Made by a program: the position numbers and the translations under genes. Below are positions 40,025-48,152 of a stretch of 64,000 nucleotides of DNA, piece by piece (within the stretch, counting starts at the first letter, position 1; each line of letters starts with the position of its first letter). Below the pieces are notes generated by a model, which saw nothing but the letters and a program-made list of their open reading frames with translations, was not told the origin of the DNA and made no database searches. This DNA comes from JAXLYX01 sp046351215 (GTDB lineage: Bacteria > Myxococcota_A > Polyangia > Polyangiales > Houyiibacteriaceae), in NCBI GenBank assembly GCA_046351215.1, contig JAXLYX010000006.1, forward strand, positions 310,001-374,000, in the 5' to 3' direction.

Positions 40025-40216
40025 TCACTCCTCGATCGACAGGGACTGCGTCGGGCAGATGTAGCAGGCGTCCTCCGCCTTCTCGACGTCCTCCGGGGCG
40101 AGGGTCTCCTTCTTCACGCGCAGCGCGCCGTCGGGGGCGAACTCGAGCAGCATCGGCGCGGCTCCGACGCATTGTCCGTGGCGGTCGCAGGTCTTCTGGT
40201 TGATGACGAGCTTCAT
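40025..40216 (-). CDS. [3Fe-4S] ferredoxin, cytochrome P450 redox partner type
   Basis: 63 residues. C10-x5-C16 in CDRHGQCVGAAP and C54 before Pro (YICPT) are the cluster ligands. The position that would hold the fourth Cys of a [4Fe-4S] cluster is Ala, so a [3Fe-4S] cluster is expected, as in the ferredoxins that serve bacterial P450s. C51 is an extra cysteine not needed for binding. The many acidic residues suit docking to a reductase. The partner reductase gene lies convergent, ending 34 bases away, separated by a strong hairpin. Confidence 0.9.
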   Translation of the reverse strand: MKLVINQKTCDRHGQCVGAAPMLLEFAPDGALRVKKETLAPEDVEKAEDACYICPTQSLSIEE

Positions 40217-40360
40217 GGGGGCTCCGGGCGCGGCCACGAGCGGAGGCTCCGCGCTGTCCGGGACGGTACGCACCCGCCGGGAGGACGCAACGGAGGGGGG
40301 CGTCCTGGACGCTCGGGGTTGCGGTTTTGGCCGTCCCGGGGTGCTCCGCGCCGGCCGTCT

Positions 40361-40382
40361 CGGGGCGGCACGGGCCGCCCCG
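40361..40382 (-). terminator. Hairpin after the DUF486 gene
   Basis: CGGGGCGGC-ACGG-GCCGCCCCG, nine exact base pairs, 17 bases past the stop of the minus-strand DUF486 gene. No T-run, so function is likely but not certain. Confidence 0.5.
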
Positions 40383-40398
40383 GGGCGGCGTCCGGAGC

Positions 40399-40731
40399 TC
40401 AGCCTCCGCGGAAGGTGAAGTAGACGGCGCCGATCAGGCAGGTTGCCGCGAGGGCATGATCCGTGGTCAGCCGCTCCCGCATGTAGAGCACGGCGAAGAT
40501 CGCGAAGACCGTCAGGTTCACGACTTCCTGGATGACCTTGAGCTGGGGGAGGTCGAAACGCTCGTATCCGAAGCGGTTCGCCGGGACCATCAGGCAGTAC
40601 TCGAAGAAGGCGATGCCCCAGCTCGCCAGGATCACCTTCCACATCGGACTGTCGCGATGTCCCTTGAGGTGCCCGTACCAGGCGAGGGTCATGAAGACGT
40701 TCGAGCAGATCAGCAGGAGGACGGTCCGCAT
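40399..40731 (-). CDS. DUF486/DMT-superfamily small membrane protein
   Basis: 110 residues with four transmembrane helices (TVLLLICSNVFMTLAWYGHL, VILASWGIAFFEYCLMVPANR, IQEVVNLTVFAIFAVLYM, AATCLIGAVYFTF). The first helix, WGIAFFEYCLMVPANR and the RERL loop are exactly the pattern of the DUF486 family, a short relative of the drug/metabolite transporters. The function is unknown. It is divergent from ribA with a 144-base region that contains three TGTCC-type motifs. Confidence 0.88.
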   Translation of the reverse strand: MRTVLLLICSNVFMTLAWYGHLKGHRDSPMWKVILASWGIAFFEYCLMVPANRFGYERFDLPQLKVIQEVVNLTVFAIFAVLYMRERLTTDHALAATCLIGAVYFTFRGG

Positions 40732-40783
40732 GGCCGAACCCTACTCCGTGGGGCGCCGACGAGCCGCCGGCGTCCGGCAATTC

Positions 40784-40839
40784 TTGTCCAGGGAATACCT
40801 TGACGTTGGCGAGTTGATGTCCAAAGTTTATCCGGACAA
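40784..40839. promoter_or_regulatory. Promoter/operator region upstream of ribA with TGTCC repeats
   Basis: TTGTCC at 40784-40789, TGTCC at 40818-40822 and GGACA at 40834-40838 lie in an unusually AT-rich patch. The last two form a TGTCC-N11-GGACA dyad. TTGACG at 40800-40805 is a fair -35 element for ribA, but no strong -10 is seen at the right spacing. Confidence 0.4.
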
Positions 40840-40875
40840 ACGACCGGGCTATGGGGCCCGGAGGCAGGACCCCCG

Positions 40876-41556
40876 ATGAACACGGACGATTCGACGGTGC
40901 AGCGCGTGACGGACAACGTGCGGACGACCCCCGCGGGCGGCCGGGTCGAGCTGGTGGCCAGCGCCGACCTCCCCTCGGAATTCGGCCGATTCCGGATCTT
41001 CTCGTTCCGGAACGACGTCGACGGGAAGGAGCACGTCGCCATCGTTCGCGGCGAGGTGAGGGGGGGCCGCGGGGTCCCGATGCGGATCCACTCGGAATGC
41101 CTCACGGGCGACGTGCTCGGCTCGCTGCGCTGCGACTGCCGGGCGCAGCTCCACGCCTCGCTCGCCCGGATCGCCGACGAAGGCGTGGGCGTGATCCTGT
41201 ACATGCGCCAGGAGGGCCGCGGCATCGGCCTCGTGAACAAGATCCGGGCGTACGCGCTCCAGGAGCAGGGGCTCGACACGGTCGAGGCGAACCTCGCCCT
41301 CGGCTTCCGCGACGACGAGCGCGAGTACTCCGTCGCCGCCGCGATGCTCGAGCTGCTCGGCGTCGAGTCCGTGCGCGTGATGACGAACAACCCGAACAAG
41401 CTCCGCGAGCTCGAGCAGCTCGGGATCCGCGTGGACGGCCGCATCGCCCACGAGATGCCGAGCAACCCGCACAACGCGCGGTACCTCGGGACGAAGGCCG
41501 CGCGCTCGGGGCACATGCTCCGGCTCGTCCGCACGGCGGACGGCTCGGCCGCCTGA
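40876..41556 (+). CDS. ribA: GTP cyclohydrolase II
   Basis: 226 residues. The zinc site is HSECLTGDVLGSLRCDC, with three cysteines in the expected spacing; MRQEGRGIGLVNKIRAY is the GTP-binding and catalytic segment, and MTNNPNKLRELEQLG the late signature. It converts GTP to 2,5-diamino-6-ribosylamino-4(3H)-pyrimidinone phosphate, the first riboflavin step. It is monofunctional, lacking the RibB half of many bacterial fusions. No FMN riboswitch pattern is visible upstream. A GCCGCC-TGA-GGCGGC hairpin spans the stop codon. Confidence 0.95.
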   Translation: MNTDDSTVQRVTDNVRTTPAGGRVELVASADLPSEFGRFRIFSFRNDVDGKEHVAIVRGEVRGGRGVPMRIHSECLTGDVLGSLRCDCRAQLHASLARIADEGVGVILYMRQEGRGIGLVNKIRAYALQEQGLDTVEANLALGFRDDEREYSVAAAMLELLGVESVRVMTNNPNKLRELEQLGIRVDGRIAHEMPSNPHNARYLGTKAARSGHMLRLVRTADGSAA

Positions 41557-41562
41557 GGCGGC
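41548..41562 (+). terminator. Short hairpin across the ribA stop codon
   Basis: GCCGCC-TGA-GGCGGC, six exact base pairs with the stop codon in the loop. It is small and lacks a T-run, so its action as a terminator between convergent genes is a weak call. Confidence 0.35.
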
Positions 41563-41583
41563 TCGAGCCCGGGCCGGGGACGC

Positions 41584-42993
41584 TCAGAACGTGAGCGTCT
41601 GTCCGGGCTCCGGGATGTGGACCGTCGGGAAGTCGAGCTCGTCCAGCGCCTCGCGCAGCGCCTCCTGGGCCTGCGGCTCGCCGTGGACGAGAGCGACCTC
41701 GCGCAGCGGGCCTCGCTTGCGCAGGGACTCCGCGAACCAGAGCAGGTCGTTCCGGTCCGCGTGGGCGCTCATGCCGTTCAGCACCACGACCTCCGCGAGC
41801 CTCGGCTGCTCGACGCCGAAGATGCGGACGGAGGTGCGGCCCTCGACGAGCCGGCGTCCGAGCGTGTGCTGCGCCTGGAAGCCGACGATGCAGATCGCGT
41901 GGCGCGCATCGCCGAGGATCGCCTTCAGGTGATGCAGGACGCGGCCGTTCTCGCACATGCCGCTCGCCGAGAGGATGATCATCGGCTCGTCCTCGCGATC
42001 GAGCCGCTTCGAGTCCTCGACGGATTGGATGAACTCGAGCTCCGGGAACTCGAAGGGCGAGTGTCCCGTGGCCAAGAGGGCGCGCGTCTCCTCGTCGAAG
42101 CACTCCGGGTGCAGCCGGAAGATGTCGGTGACCTTCACCGTGAGCGGCGAGTCCACGTAGACCTTCATCGGCGGCAGGAGCCCGCGCTTGCGGATCCGGG
42201 AGAGCGCGAGCATCACCTCTTGCGCGCGCTCGAGCGCGAAGGTGGGCACGACGAGCTTCCCACCACGGTCGTACACGCGACGGATCACGCGGGCGAGCGT
42301 GTCGTCGACCTCGGCGTAGGTGCCGTGGAGCCGATCGCCGTAGGTGCTCTCGAGGATGAGGAATTCGACGCCCGGTACGATCTCGGGATCGCGCAGGATC
42401 GGCCCTCCGCGGCGTCCGAGATCGCCGCTGAAGAGGAGCTTGCGGGTGAGGCCCTCGTCGTCCACGTCGAGGGCCACGAGGGCGCTGCCGAGCACGTGGC
42501 CGGCGTCGTGGAAGGTGAGGTCGACGCCGGGCGCGATGCGCTGCTTGTGGTGGTACGGGATCGCCACCATGCGGCTCAGCGTGCGCGCGACGTCCTCGAG
42601 GTCGTAGAGCGGCTCGACGGGCTCCATGTCGGCGCCGCGGTAGTTGATCTGGCGCTCGATGTACTTGGCGTCGTGGAGCTGGATGTTGGCCGCGTCCTCG
42701 AGCATCGCGGCGCAGAGGTCGCGCGTGGCGGGCGTCGCGTAGATCGTCCCACGGAACCCGTTCTTGACGAGGATCGGGAGCGCGCCCGAATGATCGATGT
42801 GCGCGTGCGAGAGCACGACGCAGTGGACCTCGTGCGGATCGATCGGCATGTGCCGGTTGCGCTCGAACGATTCCTTGCGCCGTCCCTGGTAGAGGCCGCA
42901 GTCGAGCAGCACGTTGCCGCTCGACGTGCGCAGGAGGTGCATGGATCCGGTGACGGTCCGGGCGGCGCCCTGGAAGTCGATGGAGAGGCTCAT
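41584..42993 (-). CDS. Beta-CASP metallo-beta-lactamase-fold hydrolase (RNA-processing type)
   Basis: 469 residues. The metal motif is LSHAHIDHSG, with further metal ligands in DAGHVLGSA and SGDLGRRG. The beta-CASP domain follows (VPTFALERAQEVMLAL, VDSPLTVKVTDIF, ILSASGMCENGRVLHHL), and the C-terminal RMMBL segment has GMSAHADRNDLLWF. This layout is that of the CPSF73/YsH1-like bacterial nucleases, which cut RNA. Bacterial relatives of this length are often annotated only as MBL hydrolases; RNA as substrate is inferred. Convergent with ribA. Confidence 0.9.
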   Translation of the reverse strand: MSLSIDFQGAARTVTGSMHLLRTSSGNVLLDCGLYQGRRKESFERNRHMPIDPHEVHCVVLSHAHIDHSGALPILVKNGFRGTIYATPATRDLCAAMLEDAANIQLHDAKYIERQINYRGADMEPVEPLYDLEDVARTLSRMVAIPYHHKQRIAPGVDLTFHDAGHVLGSALVALDVDDEGLTRKLLFSGDLGRRGGPILRDPEIVPGVEFLILESTYGDRLHGTYAEVDDTLARVIRRVYDRGGKLVVPTFALERAQEVMLALSRIRKRGLLPPMKVYVDSPLTVKVTDIFRLHPECFDEETRALLATGHSPFEFPELEFIQSVEDSKRLDREDEPMIILSASGMCENGRVLHHLKAILGDARHAICIVGFQAQHTLGRRLVEGRTSVRIFGVEQPRLAEVVVLNGMSAHADRNDLLWFAESLRKRGPLREVALVHGEPQAQEALREALDELDFPTVHIPEPGQTLTF

Positions 42994-43003
42994 GTTCCCC
43001 GGT

Positions 43004-43882
43004 CTAGCAAAGGAGGTCGGCGACGCGCTTCAGGACATCCGGATCGTTGGTGGCCGGGGCCAGCAGGAATTCGTCGGCCCCGAGGTCGCGGGCCCGGGCG
43101 ACGGCGTCCTTCAGCCCCTGCTCGCTGGTCGTCTTCACCGTGGGGATGACGAACTCGGCCGCGTCGCCGAGGAAGTTCAGGTATCGACCGAGGTACTCCT
43201 CCATCTCGGCCTCGCCGTTCGGGCCGAGGGAGAACCAGCAGCCGGTCATCAGGCGCGGAGCCTTCTCGCGACCGGCGTCCTTCCAGGCCTTTCGCGCCAT
43301 GTCGAAGGCGCCTCCGACCTCGACGGTCGAGACCGAGAACGAGAAGCCGCAGATGCCGTCCGCCCATCGGGCGGCGCGCTCGATCGACGGGGGGAAGAGG
43401 GCTCCGGCGTAGACGGGCGGGCCCCCGGCCTGCACCGGGAAGGGCTCCACGGGGCGGAGGGCCCCTTCGTAGGCCTTCTCGCCGGCCCAGAGCCGCCGCA
43501 TCCGCGCGACCTGCTTTTCCATGCGGGAGAGGCGCTTCTTGTCCCAGGTCGCGTCGATGGCCCGGTAGTCCTCCTCGCGGCCGCCGACTCCGACGGCGAC
43601 GGAGACGCGTCCCTCGGAGAGGACGTCCAGCGTGGCGATCTGCTTCGCGGCCAGGACTTCGTGGTGCATCGGCAGGACGAGCACGTTGTAGAGGAGCCGG
43701 ACCCGCTCCGTGAACGCGGCCGCGGCCCCGATCGTGACCGTGAGCTCCGGGTTCACGAAGTTGATGCGCTCCCCGATGGCCAGGCTCGAATAGGGGCCTT
43801 CGTCGACCCCGCGGCACCACGCTTCGATCGTCTTCCGGTCGAGGCCGGGGACCATGACCGGCAGGTTCATCCCGATTTCCAT
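43004..43882 (-). CDS. LLM class flavin-dependent oxidoreductase
   Basis: 292 residues, luciferase-like TIM barrel. EIGMNLPVMVPGLDRKTIEAW opens the fold; LYNVLVLPMHHEVLAAKQIATLDVLSEGR with the VGVGGREEDY turn are typical family segments (split here for length), followed by GALFPPSIERAARWADG. Such enzymes use reduced FMN or F420; the cofactor cannot be told from sequence by eye. It ends 11 bases before the beta-CASP gene start on the same strand, so co-transcription is likely. Confidence 0.9.
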   Translation of the reverse strand: MEIGMNLPVMVPGLDRKTIEAWCRGVDEGPYSSLAIGERINFVNPELTVTIGAAAAFTERVRLLYNVLVLPMHHEVLAAKQIATLDVLSEGRVSVAVGVGGREEDYRAIDATWDKKRLSRMEKQVARMRRLWAGEKAYEGALRPVEPFPVQAGGPPVYAGALFPPSIERAARWADGICGFSFSVSTVEVGGAFDMARKAWKDAGREKAPRLMTGCWFSLGPNGEAEMEEYLGRYLNFLGDAAEFVIPTVKTTSEQGLKDAVARARDLGADEFLLAPATNDPDVLKRVADLLC

Positions 43883-43971
43883 GCAGACCTCCGGGCGGGA
43901 GCATACCCGGCTTGCCTCGAGGCCGGGGGTGCGTAACTACTGCCGGCCCGAGAGCTGTCACGGAGAGACGG

Positions 43972-44208
43972 ATGACCGAGCACCACGACCTTCGCCACGA
44001 GTTCCCCGAGTTCGTCGACAAGATCCACGACCTGAAGGTCCGCGACGAGCACTTCCGCAAGCTCTTCGACGAGTACCACGAGGTCGATCGCGAGGTCCGC
44101 CGCATGGAGGACAACGTCGAGCCCGCGTCGGACGAGACCATGGAGGCCGCGAAGCGGCGGCGCCTCGTCCTCAAGGACGAGCTCTACGCGCTGCTCCGCG
44201 CCAGCTGA
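43972..44208 (+). CDS. YdcH family (DUF465) protein
   Basis: 78 residues from the ATG at 43972, preceded by GGAGAG. The family pattern is present: HEFPEFVDKIHDLKVRDEHFRKLFDEYHEVDREVRRME, then KRRRLVLKDELYALLR. It is a short helical hairpin of unknown role, common in proteobacteria. It is followed after 27 bases by a CxxC protein gene on the same strand. Confidence 0.9.
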   Translation: MTEHHDLRHEFPEFVDKIHDLKVRDEHFRKLFDEYHEVDREVRRMEDNVEPASDETMEAAKRRRLVLKDELYALLRAS

Positions 44209-44235
44209 GCCGAGGCTTCCGCGGGGCCGTCGTCG

Positions 44236-44628
44236 ATGCCATCCTCCGGCATCGTGCCTACCGGTCCCGCGATCGAGCGCATCGTCGGCGTGTACCACGC
44301 CGACGGGAGTCTGCGCGGGGAGCTCGCCTACGTCGTGGGCAAGCTCCTCGGCACGGCGCACTGCGCCCTCTGCGATGTGACGCACGGGAGCGTGCGCGAG
44401 AAGGCTTCGTTCCGCGCGCTCCGCGCGGCCTGCTCCGTGCCGTTCGAGCTCGTGCACCTCGACGAGCGCGACGCGCCGACTCGCGCGTTCACCGAGGGCC
44501 GCACGCCCTGCGTGATCGGTTTCACGCGCGAAGGGCCCCGCATGCTCCTCGACGACGCGGCGCTCCGTCGCTGCGGCGGGGACGTCGAGCGGTTCCGCCG
44601 TGCGCTCGACGAGGCCCTCGCATCGTAG
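44236..44628 (+). CDS. CxxC-containing hypothetical protein
   Basis: 130 residues, no signal peptide. Motif LLGTAHCALCDVTHG near residues 38-52 has a CxxC flanked by His residues, which could bind a metal or act as a redox pair; the fold around it (IVGVYHADGSLRGELAYVVGKL, then FELVHLDERDA and TPCVIGFTREG) is thioredoxin-like in strand order. A third Cys is in TPCVIG and a fourth in RRCGGD. Function unknown. The start at 44236 has no strong ribosome-binding site; a GTG at 44254 is possible. Confidence 0.72.
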   Translation: MPSSGIVPTGPAIERIVGVYHADGSLRGELAYVVGKLLGTAHCALCDVTHGSVREKASFRALRAACSVPFELVHLDERDAPTRAFTEGRTPCVIGFTREGPRMLLDDAALRRCGGDVERFRRALDEALAS

Positions 44629-44655
44629 TCGGACCGCGAGCCGTCCGGACGTCCC

Positions 44656-45261
44656 TCAGGGCGCGCGCGCGAAGGCGGCGCCGAGCGAGAAGCCGATCAC
44701 GAGCCCACTCGGTCCCTCGGGCGCGCCGTCCGCGTCGCGGGCCATCGGCGCCACGATCGTATGACCCACGCGCAGATCGGCCTCGACGTGGAAGCCCTTG
44801 CGGAGGTGCCTCCGCACGAGCGCCCGCATCGATCCGGTGAAGACGAAACCCTCGGCGCTGGTCGCGGCCTCGGTGCGCGCCCAGCCGAGGTCGAAGACCG
44901 CGCCGACGCCGACGAAGAGATCCGCGTCGCCGGAGCCCCAGAGCGCGCCGACCGTCGTCGCGAAGCCGCGCGTGACGACGTCGGGGCCGCTCCGATCGAT
45001 GCGGCCGAAGTCCGCGCGCACCTCGCCCACGAGGTGGAGGCAGTGCGTGTCCGTCGGCCGGAGCACGAAGCCGGCGGCGGGCCCAAGGGTCGGGGGACCG
45101 CCCGTAGGGGTGATGCGGGCCGCGAGCGTCGTGTCCAGGACGAGCCGCGGCCACGCCGGCCTCGCGGGAGGCGGGCTCGCTCCGGTCGTCTCCGCGCGCG
45201 CGGAAACCGCGAAGGTCGAGAGAACGAGCAGGACGACGGCGGCGATGCGGTGGGCGCGCAT
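44656..45261 (-). CDS. Exported protein, probable small outer-membrane barrel
   Basis: 201 residues from the ATG at 45261. A signal peptide (AAVVLLVLSTFAVSARA) is followed by a Pro-rich stretch and eight or so amphipathic strands ending FSLGAAFARAP. The strands (LVLDTTLAARI, HLVGEVRADFGRI, DLFVGVGAVFDLGWA, HVEADLRVGHTIVAPMA) suit an eight-stranded OmpA-like barrel. No enzyme motif. Solitary, convergent with the CxxC gene and divergent from the histidine kinase gene. Confidence 0.72.
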   Translation of the reverse strand: MRAHRIAAVVLLVLSTFAVSARAETTGASPPPARPAWPRLVLDTTLAARITPTGGPPTLGPAAGFVLRPTDTHCLHLVGEVRADFGRIDRSGPDVVTRGFATTVGALWGSGDADLFVGVGAVFDLGWARTEAATSAEGFVFTGSMRALVRRHLRKGFHVEADLRVGHTIVAPMARDADGAPEGPSGLVIGFSLGAAFARAP

Positions 45262-45343
45262 GGTCTCGATGTGCCCCCCGGCGAGCGCGTGGGCAAGCGG
45301 GGCCTCCTTCCGGAAGATCGCAGCACCGACTAGTCTCGTGGGA

Positions 45344-47494
45344 ATGGAAGCGGGGGCTCCAGACGAGGCCGTGCGCGCTCGTGGCGACGGCTCGAGTGGT
45401 CGCATGGCGATCGGTCTCGTCGCGGCCACGCTCGCGTTCGGCCTCGGACTGAGCCTCCTCCCTCCGCATTCCACGGCGGTCCACGTCTTCGCGGATCTCG
45501 GCTGGACCGTCATCAGCGCGATCGCGGCCTTACGTTGCCTCGTCCTCGCACGTCGCCTTCCACGTGCGAGCCACCGCCGTGCGTTCGCGTTCTTCGGTCT
45601 CGCGTGCCTGTCGTGGACGCTCGGCATGCTCTCCTGGGATGCCGACGAGCTCGTGCGCGGGGCCTACACCCCGTTCCCGAGCATCGCCGACGCGTTCTAC
45701 CTGGCGCTCGCGCCCCTCTTCGTCGCGGGCTTCGCGAGCTACGGGGGCGACCAACCGGACGTCCCGCTCGGGCTGCGCCGCGTCGGTGATCTGGTGATGG
45801 TCGTTGCGACGATGGTCGCCGTCTCGAACGTCGCCTACGGGAACCTCCCCGAGCACCGGAACCCGCCGGCCTACACGCTCGTGGCGTTCGCCTATCCGGT
45901 CGTGCACCTCGCCGCGATCGTCTTCGCGCTCCTGTCGTTCTGGTACCGGCGCTTCCCGCCACGCGAGCTGCGGACGCTCTACGCGCTCTTCGCGGGGCTC
46001 GTCTTCATGTCCACGGTGAACGTCTACTACGGGTATTCGCTCCTCGCGCACACGTACGAGGCCGGGCGCGCCCTCGACGCCGCGTGGTTCGCGGGATTCG
46101 CCTGCGTGATCGGCGCGACCCACATTGCGGCGCGGGTCGAGCCCGAGGACTCGACGACGGAGCTCCGGCGGGTCGGTGTGATCGACTGGTTGATCCCACC
46201 CCTCTGCGTCGCGGCCGTGTGCCTGTCCGTCGTCACCTTCCACGAGACGATCCGCGACCTGAATCCCCTTCCGATCGGCATCTCGGGCCTCGTCTTCTGC
46301 GTCGGAGCCGCGGTGCGGGGGATCGCCGCCCATCGGCTCGAGCGGGAGCTCCGCGAGGCCGTGAGGACACGCGAGCTCGAGCTCGTCGAGGCGCAGCGCA
46401 TGGAGTCGGTCGCCACGCTCGCGGGGGGGCTCGCGCACGACTTCAACAACCTGCTCACCGGCATCATGGCCGGCGTCGGGATGCTGAAGATGAAGGGAGG
46501 TCTGTCCCCGACGGCCGTGCCCTACGTCGAGATGGTGGAGCAGAGCGCGCTGCGCGCGGCGGAGCTGACGAAGCGGCTCCTCGCCCTCGCGCGGCGGCGC
46601 GAGGTCACGTACGTGAACGTGTACCCGCGCGACGTCGTGCGACGCGTCGCCTCGCTGTTGCGGAGCGCCCTGCCCGAGACCATCGTCGTCCGGGAGGAGG
46701 GCGGCTCTCCGGAGCTCGCCGTCCGCGCCGACTCGGGCCTCCTCGAGCAGGCCCTGCTCAACCTCGGGATCAACGCGGGGCATGCGATGCCTCGGGGCGG
46801 CGAGCTGCGCTTCGTGATCGAGACCCACGAGCGCGATCCGCGGACCAAGGGGCCCGTCGTCGCGTTCCTCGTGATCGACACGGGCGTCGGGATTCCTCCC
46901 GCGATCCGGGAGCGGGTCTTCGATCCCTTCTTCACCACGCGCGAGCAGGGAGAGGGCACGGGGCTCGGCCTCGCGATGGTGCGCGCCGCGGCGGAGGATC
47001 ACGGCGGGTACGTGGACCTCGAGTCCGAGGTGGGGAAGGGCACCTGCTTCCGGCTCGTGATCCCGAGAGTCGAGGCCAGGTCGCGTCCCCGCGAGCCCGT
47101 CTCGGTCGAAGCCGAATTCCCGAGGGGTCAGGAGACGATCCTCGTCGTCGACGACCGCGGCGCGCCGCTCCTCGCCGCGAAGACCGTCCTCGAGACCGCG
47201 GGCTACCAGGTGGTCACGGCCGAGAGCATGGAAGCGGCCCTCGCGGTGCTCGAGCGGCGAGCCGACGTCGACCTCGTCCTCACCGACGCCGTCATGCCGG
47301 GCGGCGGCGCGAAGGAGCTCCGCGCGAGGCTCGCCGAACGGGACGCCGCGCTCCCGGTGGTGGTCATGTCGGGACACGGCGCGCTCGCCGACGTGGGCCC
47401 CGGTGACGTGCTCCGCGTGGACAAGCCCTTCCTCCCGAGCGAGCTCGCGCGCGTCGTCCGCTCGGCGCTCGATGGCGCACGCACCGTGGCTTGA
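45344..47494 (+). CDS. Hybrid sensor histidine kinase with seven-to-nine-helix membrane sensor and receiver domain
   Basis: 716 residues. The first 320 residues hold eight or more hydrophobic helices (for example GLVAATLAFGLGLSLLP, LVAFAYPVVHLAAIVFALL, WLIPPLCVAAVCLSVV) and act as a membrane-embedded sensor. The dimerisation/phosphoacceptor site is GGLAHDFNNLLTG, the ATPase shows LLNLGINAGHA (N box), DTGVGIP (G1) and GTGLGLAM (G2). The C-terminal receiver has VVDDRGAP, LVLTDAVMPGGG with the phospho-Asp, and DKPFLP with the conserved Lys. Domain order is therefore sensor-HisKA-HATPase-REC. No linked response regulator is nearby. Confidence 0.93.
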   Translation: MEAGAPDEAVRARGDGSSGRMAIGLVAATLAFGLGLSLLPPHSTAVHVFADLGWTVISAIAALRCLVLARRLPRASHRRAFAFFGLACLSWTLGMLSWDADELVRGAYTPFPSIADAFYLALAPLFVAGFASYGGDQPDVPLGLRRVGDLVMVVATMVAVSNVAYGNLPEHRNPPAYTLVAFAYPVVHLAAIVFALLSFWYRRFPPRELRTLYALFAGLVFMSTVNVYYGYSLLAHTYEAGRALDAAWFAGFACVIGATHIAARVEPEDSTTELRRVGVIDWLIPPLCVAAVCLSVVTFHETIRDLNPLPIGISGLVFCVGAAVRGIAAHRLERELREAVRTRELELVEAQRMESVATLAGGLAHDFNNLLTGIMAGVGMLKMKGGLSPTAVPYVEMVEQSALRAAELTKRLLALARRREVTYVNVYPRDVVRRVASLLRSALPETIVVREEGGSPELAVRADSGLLEQALLNLGINAGHAMPRGGELRFVIETHERDPRTKGPVVAFLVIDTGVGIPPAIRERVFDPFFTTREQGEGTGLGLAMVRAAAEDHGGYVDLESEVGKGTCFRLVIPRVEARSRPREPVSVEAEFPRGQETILVVDDRGAPLLAAKTVLETAGYQVVTAESMEAALAVLERRADVDLVLTDAVMPGGGAKELRARLAERDAALPVVVMSGHGALADVGPGDVLRVDKPFLPSELARVVRSALDGARTVA

Positions 47495-47528
47495 GGCGCG
47501 AGGCGCCCTCGGCGACGGTCGCTCCCCC

Positions 47529-48152
47529 TCAGGGGCGAGGCGTGGGCGGGAGCACGAGCGAGCTCTCGAAGCACTCGATGGCCAGCGTCTGCGTGGCGGG
47601 ACGCTGGTGCGTGGCTTCGGAGACCAGTCGGACGGCGAGCCGGCCCACGGCGACGTAGATCTCGCGGCGCTCCGTGCCGTCCTCGAGCCGGTAGGCGCGG
47701 CGGATGCCGCGACGCCCGGCCACCGTCACCTCGGAGGCGTCCGTGAGCTCCCAGCCCGTCTGGCCGACGATCTGCCCCTGGGCGAGAGGCTCGAGGACCT
47801 CGCGCCCGTCGCCCGCGTCGGTCGGAAGCGTGTACTCGTCGAGCTCGAGGACGAAGCCCGGGTCCTCGACGACGTGGCTGAGGAAGTCGAAGCTGCCGAG
47901 GCGCTCCCGCGCGACGACAGGGAGGCGCGTCATCGCGACGCGTGTGCCTCGGGCCGTCTCGAAGACGGGCAGGCCGCAGGCGCTGGTCTCGCTCGTCGCC
48001 TGGACGGGCGGCCTCGCCGCGGCCGCGGGCCCGGTCCCCTCGCCGCCGGTCGTGCTCGACGTCGGGGGCGGGGTGGCCGCCTCTCGGCCGGAATGGCAGC
48101 CAGCGAGGACGAGGGCCGCGAAGAGGGCGATGCGATGCGGGATGGAACTCAT
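47529..48152 (-). CDS. Hypothetical lipoprotein (third gene of PI-PLC-like operon)
   Basis: 207 residues from the ATG at 48152, which overlaps the upstream stop (ATGA). Lipobox LVLAGC near residue 19. The linker is Pro/Thr/Ser-rich, followed by a domain of about 150 residues with two Cys (ACGLPVF and IECFESS) that could pair, and beta-rich text such as VTVAGRRGIRRAYRLEDGTERREIYVAVG (two strands). No family recognised. Co-translated with the PI-PLC-like lipoprotein, so it probably acts on the same surface. Confidence 0.75.
   Translation of the reverse strand: MSSIPHRIALFAALVLAGCHSGREAATPPPTSSTTGGEGTGPAAAARPPVQATSETSACGLPVFETARGTRVAMTRLPVVARERLGSFDFLSHVVEDPGFVLELDEYTLPTDAGDGREVLEPLAQGQIVGQTGWELTDASEVTVAGRRGIRRAYRLEDGTERREIYVAVGRLAVRLVSEATHQRPATQTLAIECFESSLVLPPTPRP

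Noticed and set aside
40740..40875. FMN riboswitch upstream of ribA
   Set aside because: The conserved AGGG-type RFN boxes and the multi-helix pattern are absent; only TGTCC motifs and a possible -35 are seen.
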